Part shown: positions 26,404-35,540 of the stretch, in pieces | Layout: every line of letters begins with the position of its first letter | Position numbering within the stretch: position 1 is the stretch's first letter | Assembly (NCBI GenBank): GCA_900771975.1 | Contig: CAAGPV010000012.1 | Location: 62,001-126,000, forward strand | Direction: 5' to 3' | DNA from: an uncultured Prevotella sp. | GTDB taxonomy: Bacteria; Bacteroidota; Bacteroidia; Bacteroidales; Bacteroidaceae | DNA length: 64,000 nt | Notes under the pieces: model-generated | Database searches by the model: none | What the model was told of the DNA's origin: nothing | Seen by the model: only the letters and a program-made list of their open reading frames with translations | Position numbers and translations under genes: made by a program

Positions 26404-27378
26404 TTACATATAGTATGCCGCTAAGCTTTCACCATCCAAAGCGATGAAAGTACCGCTATCTGTAAATCTCACTACCTTCGGCTTGGCATCTTGATTTGAA
26501 ATCTTCTCGACAATACTCAACGGAACATCCCAAAACAACAATCCGTCAACGCATGTTGCTATACATCCCTTATTGGTTATACATACAGAACGCAAGTCGC
26601 CATAAAGTTGCATAGACTTTTCCATTATCGTTTTGTCAACATCATTGGAGGCGCCATACTTGTTGTCGGTAACCCAAGCATAGTCGCCATTCTCCGAGAT
26701 GGATACTGACAAGATATTTTCGCCTTCTGATTGAGCATTGTCAAGGCTTGTTCGAAGTCCCGACGGAAGGTTTCCCTTAAACTTATTTCCTCCATAGACA
26801 ACACACCAATAGCCTGCATCCGTAACGCATACATCGTCTATCACAATGCGGTTGTCATTGCAATACTTCATTGCGCTTACCATATCGCTTGGCAATCCAT
26901 TATAGTTGTAGCCATTGCCACCAAATATGACAACCGCTTTATGGTCGGTCAGACAACCCGTCTTGGCTTTTTTTGTGTTTTGTATTGCCGTACGCACATC
27001 TTTCTGAGCATCTGCATTATCGGAATAATCTTCGATAACACGTCCCCACAATTCATATCCACAATCCATTTGGAATTCTTTGATACGCTCGTCTTCTGCA
27101 TCTTCATCAGTATCACACGAATCGGCATAAGCATAATCATCATAATTGTTATAGCTACGCCTTCGCGTTTGGGGGCTGATACGAGGACGTTGACGTGTTG
27201 TATGACTACGTGAAACTGTTGTTTTTCGTTTTTGGGTAACAGGTGTTGTATGAGTTTTTGTTTTCTTTGTAGGGGTTCTGCGTATGACAGATTGCCCATA
27301 TGCAGAAACAAAACCAGCTATCAGTAGCATCAACACTGCTAATACACGATGAAAAGAAATAAAGATCTGCTTTTTCAT
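26404..27378 (-). CDS. Exported repeat protein of unknown function
   Basis: A 324-residue protein with a signal peptide (~28 residues, ending SAYGQ). A very basic Thr/Lys/Arg linker (30-75) and a short acidic patch (~80-100) precede a beta-rich domain (~140-324). That domain is made of repeated units of the type VCVTDAGYWCVVYGG, VSISENGDYAWVTDN and VCITNKGCIATCVDG, suggestive of a propeller-like or WG-like beta array. I do not recognise the family. It lies 6 bases after the upstream FHA gene and is clearly in the kinase/caspase operon. Confidence 0.7.
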   Translation of the reverse strand: MKKQIFISFHRVLAVLMLLIAGFVSAYGQSVIRRTPTKKTKTHTTPVTQKRKTTVSRSHTTRQRPRISPQTRRRSYNNYDDYAYADSCDTDEDAEDERIKEFQMDCGYELWGRVIEDYSDNADAQKDVRTAIQNTKKAKTGCLTDHKAVVIFGGNGYNYNGLPSDMVSAMKYCNDNRIVIDDVCVTDAGYWCVVYGGNKFKGNLPSGLRTSLDNAQSEGENILSVSISENGDYAWVTDNKYGASNDVDKTIMEKSMQLYGDLRSVCITNKGCIATCVDGLLFWDVPLSIVEKISNQDAKPKVVRFTDSGTFIALDGESLAAYYM

Positions 27379-27384
27379 AACTTA

Positions 27385-28113
27385 CTATTTAATTAGTTTC
27401 GACTGACAACCAGGACACTTATCCAAATTGTGTTCCAAGACATTATAGGGTTGAAAACCAAAAAAATAATGACATTTCGGGCAACAATAATCGGCTATCA
27501 TCTTTTGCTGAAGTTCTTCTCTCTTCTTCGGCAACCGATGGGCGTCCCATAAACTCTTGACAAAAAGCACCACAAGTATTACGATTGCGACGCCATACAC
27601 CCCCATCATAAATGGGGGCTGACCCGTTTCGCCTTCTTTCCGCAATACAAATCCGGTCAAAACGCCACCTATTGTTATAATAGGAATAGCAGTACGGGCT
27701 ACATTTATAAAGGTTTGGGATTGCTGCATACGTTCTTGTTGCTTTTTATAATCACCCCAAACATCCTTCAAAAAACGAATGTCTATTTTCTGCGGTAACG
27801 TTTTCTTAACTTCTTCGATTTCCTTTTGCACCACTGACCAGTCTAAAGGAAAATGGTTGCAACCCAATTCTACCTTGTCATTAAGAGTAACACGCCCCTT
27901 GTCTATCGGAAGACCGTTCACCCACGTTACGTTTTGGGAATTGCAATTGGTGATAATCATGTCACCACTTCCATCTTCAAATACTATCTCACAGTGTTTT
28001 CCACTTACGCAACTGGGAACAGGGCAGCTGGCAAGTGTTTTTGGTTTTCCTCCATTGACAGCAACAGAGAGCACATTTGACGGTTTTTGCCTACCAATAG
28101 TGAGTTTTATCAT
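27385..28113 (-). CDS. FHA domain membrane protein with C-terminal zinc ribbon
   Basis: A 242-residue protein and the first gene of the operon. Residues 1-90 form an FHA domain (TIGRQKPSN, then VSGKHCEIVFEDG, which keeps the classical SxxH). Two hydrophobic segments follow (~141-157 and ~169-190). The last ~40 residues form a zinc ribbon (CCPKCHYFF and KCPGC). The FHA domain would bind phosphothreonine, tying kinase output to the membrane. It resembles the soluble zinc-ribbon/FHA protein of the same operon but with the domains in the opposite order. Confidence 0.82.
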   Translation of the reverse strand: MIKLTIGRQKPSNVLSVAVNGGKPKTLASCPVPSCVSGKHCEIVFEDGSGDMIITNCNSQNVTWVNGLPIDKGRVTLNDKVELGCNHFPLDWSVVQKEIEEVKKTLPQKIDIRFLKDVWGDYKKQQERMQQSQTFINVARTAIPIITIGGVLTGFVLRKEGETGQPPFMMGVYGVAIVILVVLFVKSLWDAHRLPKKREELQQKMIADYCCPKCHYFFGFQPYNVLEHNLDKCPGCQSKLIK

Positions 28114-28183
28114 ATGTTGTTGAGAAGGCTTAAACTAAATTTAAAGTTATGACTTATTCTACAATAAGAAATCGTTCTGCCGA

Positions 28184-28214
28184 CAAATTTAAAAAAAAAA
28201 GCGAAACAAGCAAA
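28184..28214 (-). promoter_or_regulatory. Promoter of the kinase/caspase operon
   Basis: Minus-strand TTTG (28214-28211), 19-base spacer, TAAATTTG (28191-28184), exact to the Bacteroidetes -33/-7 consensus. It lies about 70 bases before ATG 28113, leaving a leader of about 65 bases. Confidence 0.75.
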
Positions 28215-28292
28215 ACGTTTTTCATAAAAAAACAATTGTTTTTCGCTTATATATCAAATTGTTACACAAGCTATTCGTATACGCAACAAGAA

Positions 28293-28329
28293 GGTATTCG
28301 TTCTTGAAAACATTTCAAGAACGAATACC
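28293..28329 (-). terminator. 17-bp hairpin overlapping the GT2 stop codon
   Basis: Bases 28293-28309 and 28313-28329 are perfect inverse complements with a 3-base loop. The arm at 28313-28329 contains the last codons and TGA (28317-28315) of the GT2 gene. On the minus strand it is followed by a moderately T-rich sequence (TTCTTGTTG). Probable end of the miaB-to-GT2 operon. Confidence 0.65.
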
Positions 28330-29214
28330 CAATTTTTCATGAATGCCATCCTTGTAAGCCGTCCAAAGCACGGAAAGGTCTTTCCATTGCCATGCTTTAC
28401 TGAAAGGCATCGAAAAAACAGCTGGAAGAATATAGCCAACTACCCCTATAAAGCTGCGCACGTAGCGAACACCCAAGTTCTTTCCATAATGATGGTTGAG
28501 ATATGCTTCATTGCGAACCTGATAGTATCGTTTCCATTTTTTCTTTTGGTTGCGTGTAGTCCACGTATCGTTCGAAAAGAACAAGTGTTTGTCCATTAGC
28601 GCATTGGGGGCATAAAGCAACCTGAAATGAGCGAGATGTGCACGTAGGCAATAATCGGTATCATCACAAAAGATAAAGAGGTCTTTATTGGGCAATCCTA
28701 TCTGCTCAACCACTTTACGCGAGATTAATGGTCCTTCAAAGTCTGCTCCCACTATTTCTGTCACATCGTTAACCTGTTGTTTCGACAGTTTTCTACCATG
28801 CATTGACGCTAACGGGTGAACAAAATCAAACTGTTGGAACTCGTGCGTAAATATCTTTCCGTTCAACAACCGGCGTGGCATGACAATTCCCACTTCTGCC
28901 CGATTTACACAACTCAACAAGTTGTCTAAACAATCGGGACGAGGAAATACATCATCGTCCATACACCAAATCCAGTCTGCCCCATCTTGGTAAGCTGTTT
29001 TTATGCCCGTATAAAAGCCACCAGACCCTCCCACGTTGTTCTGATGTATCACTTTTAAGTCTGATTGTTGCCCAAGCCACTCGTAAGTGCCGTCATTCGA
29101 ACCATTGTTGACCACTATTATAGAGGACAATGCCGATTGTTTTCTTAAACAAGATATGCCTTTCTTGAGCAATTCAATCCTATTATAGGTTACAACTACT
29201 GCTACTATATTCAT
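28315..29214 (-). CDS. Glycosyltransferase family 2
   Basis: A 299-residue GT-A fold enzyme that moves a sugar from a nucleotide donor to an envelope glycan. It opens with VAVVVTYNRIELLKKG, has NNGSNDGTYEWL and the metal-binding WCMDDDVFPRPD near residue 100, and FCDDTDYCLRAHL near 190. It is similar to rhamnosyl- or galactofuranosyl-type GT2 proteins; donor and acceptor are unknown. ATG 29214 overlaps the acyltransferase stop (ATGA). Confidence 0.88.
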   Translation of the reverse strand: MNIVAVVVTYNRIELLKKGISCLRKQSALSSIIVVNNGSNDGTYEWLGQQSDLKVIHQNNVGGSGGFYTGIKTAYQDGADWIWCMDDDVFPRPDCLDNLLSCVNRAEVGIVMPRRLLNGKIFTHEFQQFDFVHPLASMHGRKLSKQQVNDVTEIVGADFEGPLISRKVVEQIGLPNKDLFIFCDDTDYCLRAHLAHFRLLYAPNALMDKHLFFSNDTWTTRNQKKKWKRYYQVRNEAYLNHHYGKNLGVRYVRSFIGVVGYILPAVFSMPFSKAWQWKDLSVLWTAYKDGIHEKLGIRS

Positions 29215-30197
29215 GCATCCGGCTGCTTAAAGGGTTCTACGTTCTTGCGAGCAATAACCTTTCCCGCTTTGTCAACATAATAATAATGGTTGAATTCGGC
29301 TCTTGTACGTTTCCAGCGATTATGGCTCCATAGGTAACATTCGGGTTGCCTACGGATAGTTGCCTCCAACATTTGGAAATAAATATCTGTTATTTCATAA
29401 TCGGGGATATCCTTGGTGTTGCGCCTTATCACTTTCAGCTCACAGTTATAGTGACCCCTACTAACACGTGTTACGTCACCATAGACAAACGCCTGATTTG
29501 TATGCTTTACTATTCGTTCTGCCCCGGTGAGCACAGGAGTGTCTTGATGCATAAAGTTGAGCCAATGATGAATATTCCACCACAAGGGCACCTGATCTGA
29601 AATATACCCTACCACCAAAGGTTTTCCTTCTCGTCCAAACTGCAATATCTTGCGAAGAGACTCTTGCATAGGGATACAAAGGGCTCCCTGACGTTCGCGC
29701 ACATACTTGAACAATCGGTCAAAGTAGTCATTTTCCAATGGATGATAGAGTTGACAACATTGTGCACCATTACCAGTCCAATATGGCAGAGCCGTTATCC
29801 ATTCCCAATTTCCGTAATGACCCAAATAGACAGCAACCGATTGCCCTTCTGCCAAAATCTCATTAAACTCTTCTAAGTCAGAAAATGTCATGCGCTTCAT
29901 CAATTGTTTGCGGCTCATCGTCATAAGTTTAACCGTTTCTACCAAATAATCACAAAAATAATGATAGAAACCTTGCTCTATTTTTCGCAACTCTTCGGCA
30001 CTTTTCTCAGGGAAAGAAGCCGACAAGTTCTTCCAAATAACATGATGACGATACCTGACCACATGAGCCACTATCAAGTAAAGGAAGTCAGACACCACGT
30101 AAAGAACCCGTAAAGGCAAAAGTGACATCAGAAACCAAAAGCCATAGGCCAAGATGTAAGCTACCAAATAGAGTGCATGTATCAAGTTTTTTTTCAT
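29211..30197 (-). CDS. LpxL/HtrB-like lysophospholipid (lipid A) acyltransferase
   Basis: A 328-residue inner-membrane acyltransferase that would add a secondary acyl chain to lipid A or a related lipid. One N-terminal membrane segment; catalytic motif GHYGNWEW (H-x4-E) near residue 125. Downstream are VVGYISDQVP, then FVYGDVTRVSRGHY, and a tail with YLWSHNRWKRTR, as in LpxL homologues. ATG 30197 is chosen because the longer ATG (30242) would overlap the upstream gene by 41 bases. Confidence 0.87.
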   Translation of the reverse strand: MKKNLIHALYLVAYILAYGFWFLMSLLPLRVLYVVSDFLYLIVAHVVRYRHHVIWKNLSASFPEKSAEELRKIEQGFYHYFCDYLVETVKLMTMSRKQLMKRMTFSDLEEFNEILAEGQSVAVYLGHYGNWEWITALPYWTGNGAQCCQLYHPLENDYFDRLFKYVRERQGALCIPMQESLRKILQFGREGKPLVVGYISDQVPLWWNIHHWLNFMHQDTPVLTGAERIVKHTNQAFVYGDVTRVSRGHYNCELKVIRRNTKDIPDYEITDIYFQMLEATIRRQPECYLWSHNRWKRTRAEFNHYYYVDKAGKVIARKNVEPFKQPDA

Positions 30198-30201
30198 TGC
30201 G

Positions 30202-32187
30202 CTATTTTGTTTTCTTTTTTGCAGCAGGCTGCAATTGGTCATTGACCATTCTATACATATACTGATAGATAATGGCTTTCAACTCCCGTTCCATCATTTT
30301 TTGTTCTTTCACCTTCCCTACCAAGTTATGCTGCATCAGCAAATCAGTAAGCCTGTATATGGCTTTCGTCTTTTGTCCGTCCCATTGCAAGACATACCCA
30401 TGCTTGACATATTGGTACACTCCGTTGAGATAGTTGACGGCAAAAGTTTGGTCTGCAGGTGTATGCAACAAGTCAATGCCATACGACAAATAGGGTTTGT
30501 TATACCCTAACACGCCCTCCAGCAAAGTAGGGAGGATGTCTATCTGTTGCGCTACCGCATCTTTACGTTCCGGACGTATTGTTCCAGAAGGGTCATATAT
30601 TATAATAGGTGAACAGAATCCGCCCAAATCTGTTTGATATTGGGCATGGTCACTTTGGTTAGTATGATCGCTCGTGAGGACAAAGATAGTATTTTTAAAC
30701 CATTTCTGCTTACTTGCAGTGGCAAAAAATTTACCTATTGCCATATCTGTATACCTAATACACTTCTGTATCGGCAAATGTTCTTCCTTGTAAATGTTTT
30801 TATATTGATCGGGAACGACAAAGGGATGATGGCTTGATACTGTGAAGAGGGCTGTCATAAACGGTTCTTTCATCTCTCCCATCTTGGTGCAATAATACTG
30901 CAACATCGGCTCATCCCAAATGCCCCAATTGCCGTCAAAGTCCTTACTTCCACCAAAACGTTTGTCGGCCTCATAGTCTTGCCGCCCATAATAGTTCTGA
31001 AAACCTATCTTGTTGGCAAATGCCAGGAAGCCCATAGACCCACGATTAGCACCATGAAAGAAGGCGGTCTGATAGCCCCATTTGCCCAACAGGCCAGCAA
31101 TACCCGTGTAGTTGTTCATCGAAGAGGGGGTTAACACGAATGGTTCTACAAACATGGGTATTCCGCAAAGCACCGATGGCATTCCGTCTATGCTCTTTCG
31201 GCCGTTGCAATAGGAATATCTAAATACCAAACTCTTGGCTATCAACTTGTCCACATTGGGGGTATAACCCTTATATTTTCCACCAAAAAAGTCGCGATTG
31301 AAACCACCTATATATTCTCTTCCGAAACTTTCCACTATCAATATCACCACATTTTTCTTGTTGGGCTTTGTAGTTGTGGGTGGAATATGTATTGGACTGT
31401 ACACTTGTTCTGCCGCACTCAGCGATGGATAGTAGTTAGGAATTTCAAAACCATTCTTTCCTATCGTTCTCATAAGGGCAAAAGGTGTGTTCAATACCAA
31501 GGCACACTCTGTAGGACGTTTGGCAAACTGATTGGCGTTACTCACCGTAATGGGACGAACACCGCTCTGCAAGCCACCACGGCATCCTCCTATACACAAA
31601 GGTATAGCTATAGCCAAGCACACAAACTGTTTTATGCCATACTCCCATCTGGCATGTTTTGACGGATAATTGCTACGCTCGGCTTTTGGTATAATATAGA
31701 GTTTGTATGCTATAAGCATCACCAACAAGAAGAAAACAACCAAATACCAGTGGGAAAGTGTAGCATCTCCTATAATGCGGCCCAAATTGTTTTCATTGTC
31801 AAACTCGCGAAACACACTCGTTGTTGTGCGACGCAAGGTGAAAGGAAAGTAAACCGAATCTGCCAAGTTGATGGCCAAAGCCACCCCATTCACCACCAAG
31901 AACAATGCTCGACAAGCCTTCTTGTAAGCATCATTCTCCTTTGCCCAAACAGGGAAAAGCATCAATAGGATATAAAGAAGGTTGGAATAGATAATGGCAG
32001 TAGTGTCAAACATCAATCCACCACCAAACAGTTCCAACAAATGGGAAAAGGAAAGCCCTTCCGTAAAATAGCTCAAGTTGACCAACATATAGGCCAGTCG
32101 GGCTACAAAATATAACACATAAGCCAATAGCAAGTTCAATATCAATGCTATGGGTGAGGCAAATGCCGATTTGAGTAATCGTTTCAT
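30202..32187 (-). CDS. LTA synthase-like membrane sulfatase-fold protein
   Basis: A 661-residue protein with about five N-terminal membrane segments (to ~residue 190) and a large extracytoplasmic alkaline-phosphatase/sulfatase-fold domain. Motifs: VVILIVESFGREYIGG near 282 (metal-binding Glu), NGRKSIDGMPS near 330 (Ser in the nucleophile position), TSDHTNQSDHAQYQ near 510 (metal ligands). Homologues polymerise glycerol phosphate or transfer phosphoglycerol/phosphoethanolamine to glycans. In a Gram-negative with no teichoic acid the substrate is probably lipid A or a glycan. 4 bases before the acyltransferase start. Confidence 0.82.
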   Translation of the reverse strand: MKRLLKSAFASPIALILNLLLAYVLYFVARLAYMLVNLSYFTEGLSFSHLLELFGGGLMFDTTAIIYSNLLYILLMLFPVWAKENDAYKKACRALFLVVNGVALAINLADSVYFPFTLRRTTTSVFREFDNENNLGRIIGDATLSHWYLVVFFLLVMLIAYKLYIIPKAERSNYPSKHARWEYGIKQFVCLAIAIPLCIGGCRGGLQSGVRPITVSNANQFAKRPTECALVLNTPFALMRTIGKNGFEIPNYYPSLSAAEQVYSPIHIPPTTTKPNKKNVVILIVESFGREYIGGFNRDFFGGKYKGYTPNVDKLIAKSLVFRYSYCNGRKSIDGMPSVLCGIPMFVEPFVLTPSSMNNYTGIAGLLGKWGYQTAFFHGANRGSMGFLAFANKIGFQNYYGRQDYEADKRFGGSKDFDGNWGIWDEPMLQYYCTKMGEMKEPFMTALFTVSSHHPFVVPDQYKNIYKEEHLPIQKCIRYTDMAIGKFFATASKQKWFKNTIFVLTSDHTNQSDHAQYQTDLGGFCSPIIIYDPSGTIRPERKDAVAQQIDILPTLLEGVLGYNKPYLSYGIDLLHTPADQTFAVNYLNGVYQYVKHGYVLQWDGQKTKAIYRLTDLLMQHNLVGKVKEQKMMERELKAIIYQYMYRMVNDQLQPAAKKKTK

Positions 32188-32204
32188 ATCTGTAGTTTCC
32201 GTAC

Positions 32205-34034
32205 TTATATCTCTTGCATATCGTGCAATTTCTTGTAATATCCGCCTTGAGCCAAGAGTTGCTCGTGTGTACCACGCTCTACTATTTGCCCTTCATGAAG
32301 CACACATATCTCATCGGCATTCTTTATTGTAGACAACCGATGAGCCACAGCAATGGTGGTACGGGTTTTCATCAAGCGCTCCAATGCGTCTTGAACAAGC
32401 CGTTCGCTCTCTGTATCAAGCGCCGAAGTGGCCTCATCAAGAATGAGAATGGGAGGATTCTTCAAGATTGCGCGAGCTATACTGACACGTTGTCGCTGTC
32501 CACCGGATAGACGTCCGCCCCTGTCTCCTATGTTCGTGTCATATCCTTGCTCACTCTGCAGAATAAAATCGTGGGCATTAGCTATCTTCGCTGCTTCTTC
32601 TATCTGCTCCAATGTAGCTCCTTCCACACCAAAAGATATGTTCCGTGCAAAGGTGTCGTTAAAGAGGATGGCTTCTTGGTTGACGTTTCCTATAAGTTGC
32701 CGAAGGTCATGCACACCAAGGTTTTTAACATTTATGCCATCAATAAGCACCTCACCCTCCTGTACATCATAATAGCGGGGTATGAGATCCAGCAGCGTTG
32801 ATTTTCCGCTACCACTTTGTCCCACCAGTGCCACCGTCTTTCCTTTTGGTATAACGAGATTGATGTCACGCAACACCCATTGTTGGTCATAGCGGAAAGA
32901 AACATGTCGGAATTCTATTTCGTGCTCAAACGATTTGATATGTACAGGATGCTTACATTCTTTAATGGCTACATCTGCCATTAAAATCTTGTCTATACGC
33001 TCCATTGACGCCAATCCCTTCGGAATATTATAGCCCGCTTTGGAGAAATCTTTCAATGGGTTGATGATGGAATAGAGCATTACAAGATAATAGATAAATG
33101 TAGGACCGGAGAGTGACTGCGTCTTTAGCACAAGTACACCACCCACCCATAACACAATCACAATCATCACCGTACCTAAGAACTCGCTCATTGGGTGTGC
33201 CAACTGCTGGCGAACATTGACACGTGTGATGTCACTTCGATAGGCAGAGTTCACTTCGTTAAACCTTGAGTTCATTCTTTCTTCTGCACAAAAGGCCTTG
33301 ATGATGCGTAATCCGCCCAATGTTTCTTCCACTTGGCTCATGGTGTCGCTCCACAACGACTGGGCTTTGACAGACTGGGCTTTCAACTTTCTGCCAACCA
33401 CTCCCATAAACCACCCGAACAGGGGAACAAAGAGTAGAGTAAACAGGGTAAGTTGCCATGAGATGATTATCAGGGTAGAAAAGTAAGCGATAATTAGGAT
33501 AGGATTCTTGAACAACATGTCAAGACTTGACATAATTGAGTTTTCTATCTCTTGGACGTCACCGCTCATTCTTGCAATAATATCCCCCTTTCGTTCTTCA
33601 GAGAAAAAGCCCAATGACAAAGATGTGATTTTTCGATAGAGGGCATTACGTATATCACGCACCACACCGGTTCTGATTGGAATGATAGTGGCGGAAGACA
33701 GGAAATAAGCTCCCGTCTTCAAGAAAGTCATAAAGGCCAAAAAAAGTCCAATAACCAACAAGGTGGTCGTTGCTCCCCAATTATTGATAAGTTGCTGAAC
33801 AAAATAGTCGGCGTTGTTTGATGCCACTTCTTTCAACGTGCCTTCGCTCATAGCCATGAAACGAGTGGCCTTACCGGCTCCATCTGTCTTAAAGAGAATT
33901 TGTAAAATGGGGATAATTGCCGCAAACGAAAATATATTCAGTACAGCAGACAGTATGTTGAACACTATCGACAAGACCAGGTACTTCTTATAAGGAGGTA
34001 CAAACCGGCGTAACACTTGTAGAAATTCTCTCAT
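32205..34034 (-). CDS. ABC exporter, fused permease and ATPase (MsbA-like)
   Basis: A 609-residue half-transporter. Residues ~20-320 hold six membrane segments of the type I exporter fold. The ATPase domain (~365-605) has Walker A GQSGSGKSTL, the Q-loop, the signature LSGGQRQRVS and Walker B ILILDEATSALD. It would act as a homodimer to flip a lipid or lipid-linked sugar. Its place between miaB and the acyltransferase/LTA-like genes suggests transport of a lipid A precursor, but MsbA identity is inferred from context. Confidence 0.88.
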   Translation of the reverse strand: MREFLQVLRRFVPPYKKYLVLSIVFNILSAVLNIFSFAAIIPILQILFKTDGAGKATRFMAMSEGTLKEVASNNADYFVQQLINNWGATTTLLVIGLFLAFMTFLKTGAYFLSSATIIPIRTGVVRDIRNALYRKITSLSLGFFSEERKGDIIARMSGDVQEIENSIMSSLDMLFKNPILIIAYFSTLIIISWQLTLFTLLFVPLFGWFMGVVGRKLKAQSVKAQSLWSDTMSQVEETLGGLRIIKAFCAEERMNSRFNEVNSAYRSDITRVNVRQQLAHPMSEFLGTVMIVIVLWVGGVLVLKTQSLSGPTFIYYLVMLYSIINPLKDFSKAGYNIPKGLASMERIDKILMADVAIKECKHPVHIKSFEHEIEFRHVSFRYDQQWVLRDINLVIPKGKTVALVGQSGSGKSTLLDLIPRYYDVQEGEVLIDGINVKNLGVHDLRQLIGNVNQEAILFNDTFARNISFGVEGATLEQIEEAAKIANAHDFILQSEQGYDTNIGDRGGRLSGGQRQRVSIARAILKNPPILILDEATSALDTESERLVQDALERLMKTRTTIAVAHRLSTIKNADEICVLHEGQIVERGTHEQLLAQGGYYKKLHDMQEI

Positions 34035-34081
34035 TGATTTTTTATGTTGACGAGGCAGACAAGCCCACCTCAGGGGTTGCT

Positions 34082-35455
34082 TTAAACTTCTTCTCCGAAG
34101 AGGGTTGCACTCGTCGACCCTGTAATACGCACCTTTACAAATTCGCCTACATGGTGGTTTCCACGAGCTATTATAACAGCTTTATTCTGTGGCGTGCGTC
34201 CCATCAGTTGTTGACGCGACCGTTTGCTAAAGCCTTCTATCAGTATTTCAAATTCTTTTCCTTCGTCCTTTTTGTTTTGCAAGGCACTCATTTCCGTCTG
34301 CAAATGTATCAACTCGTTTAGACGACGTATTTTTTCCTGCTCGGGAACGTTATCGGGCAAGTGCTTTGCAGCGTAAGTTCCAGGGCGTTCACTATACTTA
34401 AACATAAAAGCAGAGTCGTATCCCACTTCGCGCACCAGAGAAAGTGTGAGCTGATGGTCTTCTTCTGTTTCGTCATGATAGCCTACAAAGATGTCGGTTG
34501 TCAGTCCGCAATCGGGAATAATGCGACGAATGGCAGCCACTTTATTGAGGTAATCCTCGCGGGTGTACTTTCTGTTCATGTCCTTTAGCACCTTGTCAGA
34601 ACCGCTTTGAGCTGGAAAATGTATATGATGGCACAAGTTGGGTTCTTCTGCAATGGCATAAAGAATGTCTTCCGTCATGTCTTCAGGATTTGAAGTGGTG
34701 AAACGCACCCGCATATCTGGAACAGTTCTTGCCACCAATCTGAGCAATTGGGCAAAAGTAGTGGTATGGGGCAACTCTTCGTCGGGTGTTTTTCCAATTT
34801 CAAATTTCACCTCTTCAGGGCGTTTTCCGTTAGGGAGCAAACCATAGCTGTTTACGTTTTGTCCCAAAAGGGTAACTTCCTTAAAACCTCGTTCATGCAA
34901 ATCACGCACTTCACGCAAGATGCTTTGTACATCACGTGAGCGTTCTCTACCGCGCGTATAGGGCACTATGCAGTAATGACAGAAGTTGTTACATCCGCGC
35001 ATGATACTTACAAAACCGCTGACATGGCTTCCCCCAATGCGCTGAGGTACAATATCACGATAGGTTTCGGTCTTGGAAAGCTCTATATCAATGGCATTTT
35101 GTCCGTTCTCGCATTGTGCTATCATATCCGGCAGGTTGAGATAAGAGTCCGGACCACACACAAGGTTGGCATAATGGTTGGCTATCAAATCGTCACGAAC
35201 CCGCTCTGCCATACATCCCAATACGCCCAAGATAAGTTGCCGTCCCTTCTTTTGCTCGGCATGAAGGGTGTCTAAACGATTGTAGATTTTGTTTTCGGCA
35301 TTTTCCCGCACCGAACAAGTGTTCAAGAAAATGGCATCCGCCTCTTCTTCATGTTCGCACAGGTCATAGCCTGCCATCTTCATCACTGACGCCACCACTT
35401 CGCTGTCTGCCACATTCATCTGGCAACCATACGTTTCTATATAGAGTTTCTTCAT
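34082..35455 (-). CDS. miaB: tRNA-2-methylthio-N6-isopentenyladenosine synthase
   Basis: Radical-SAM methylthiotransferase that adds a methylthio group to i6A37 in tRNA. The 457-residue protein has the N-terminal UPF0004 domain (ETYGCQMNVADSEVV; Cys cluster at about 10, 46 and 82), the radical-SAM site CNNFCHYCIVPYTRGRERS near 155, and a C-terminal TRAM domain. It is the first gene of the envelope operon, with the promoter at 35480-35511. MiaB rather than MtaB or RimO is supported by the motif spacing and length. Confidence 0.94.
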   Translation of the reverse strand: MKKLYIETYGCQMNVADSEVVASVMKMAGYDLCEHEEEADAIFLNTCSVRENAENKIYNRLDTLHAEQKKGRQLILGVLGCMAERVRDDLIANHYANLVCGPDSYLNLPDMIAQCENGQNAIDIELSKTETYRDIVPQRIGGSHVSGFVSIMRGCNNFCHYCIVPYTRGRERSRDVQSILREVRDLHERGFKEVTLLGQNVNSYGLLPNGKRPEEVKFEIGKTPDEELPHTTTFAQLLRLVARTVPDMRVRFTTSNPEDMTEDILYAIAEEPNLCHHIHFPAQSGSDKVLKDMNRKYTREDYLNKVAAIRRIIPDCGLTTDIFVGYHDETEEDHQLTLSLVREVGYDSAFMFKYSERPGTYAAKHLPDNVPEQEKIRRLNELIHLQTEMSALQNKKDEGKEFEILIEGFSKRSRQQLMGRTPQNKAVIIARGNHHVGEFVKVRITGSTSATLFGEEV

Positions 35456-35479
35456 CGTTGATACCTAATAAATAGCGTG

Positions 35480-35511
35480 CAAAGTTACGATAAACCGCTG
35501 ACAAGTGCAAA
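35480..35511 (-). promoter_or_regulatory. Promoter of the miaB-GT2 operon
   Basis: Minus-strand TTTG (35511-35508), 20-base spacer, TAACTTTG (35487-35480). Both boxes match exactly; 25 bases to the ATG. Confidence 0.75.
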
Positions 35512-35540
35512 TTTACGACTAAAAATCAATTCCTACACTT

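Noticed and set aside
20342..28113. Kinase/phosphatase/FHA group as the regulatory arm of a type VI secretion system (PpkA-PppA-Fha)
   Set aside because: No Tss/Hcp/VgrG-like gene was found anywhere in the window, and the caspase, EF-hand and zinc-ribbon parts do not fit that system.
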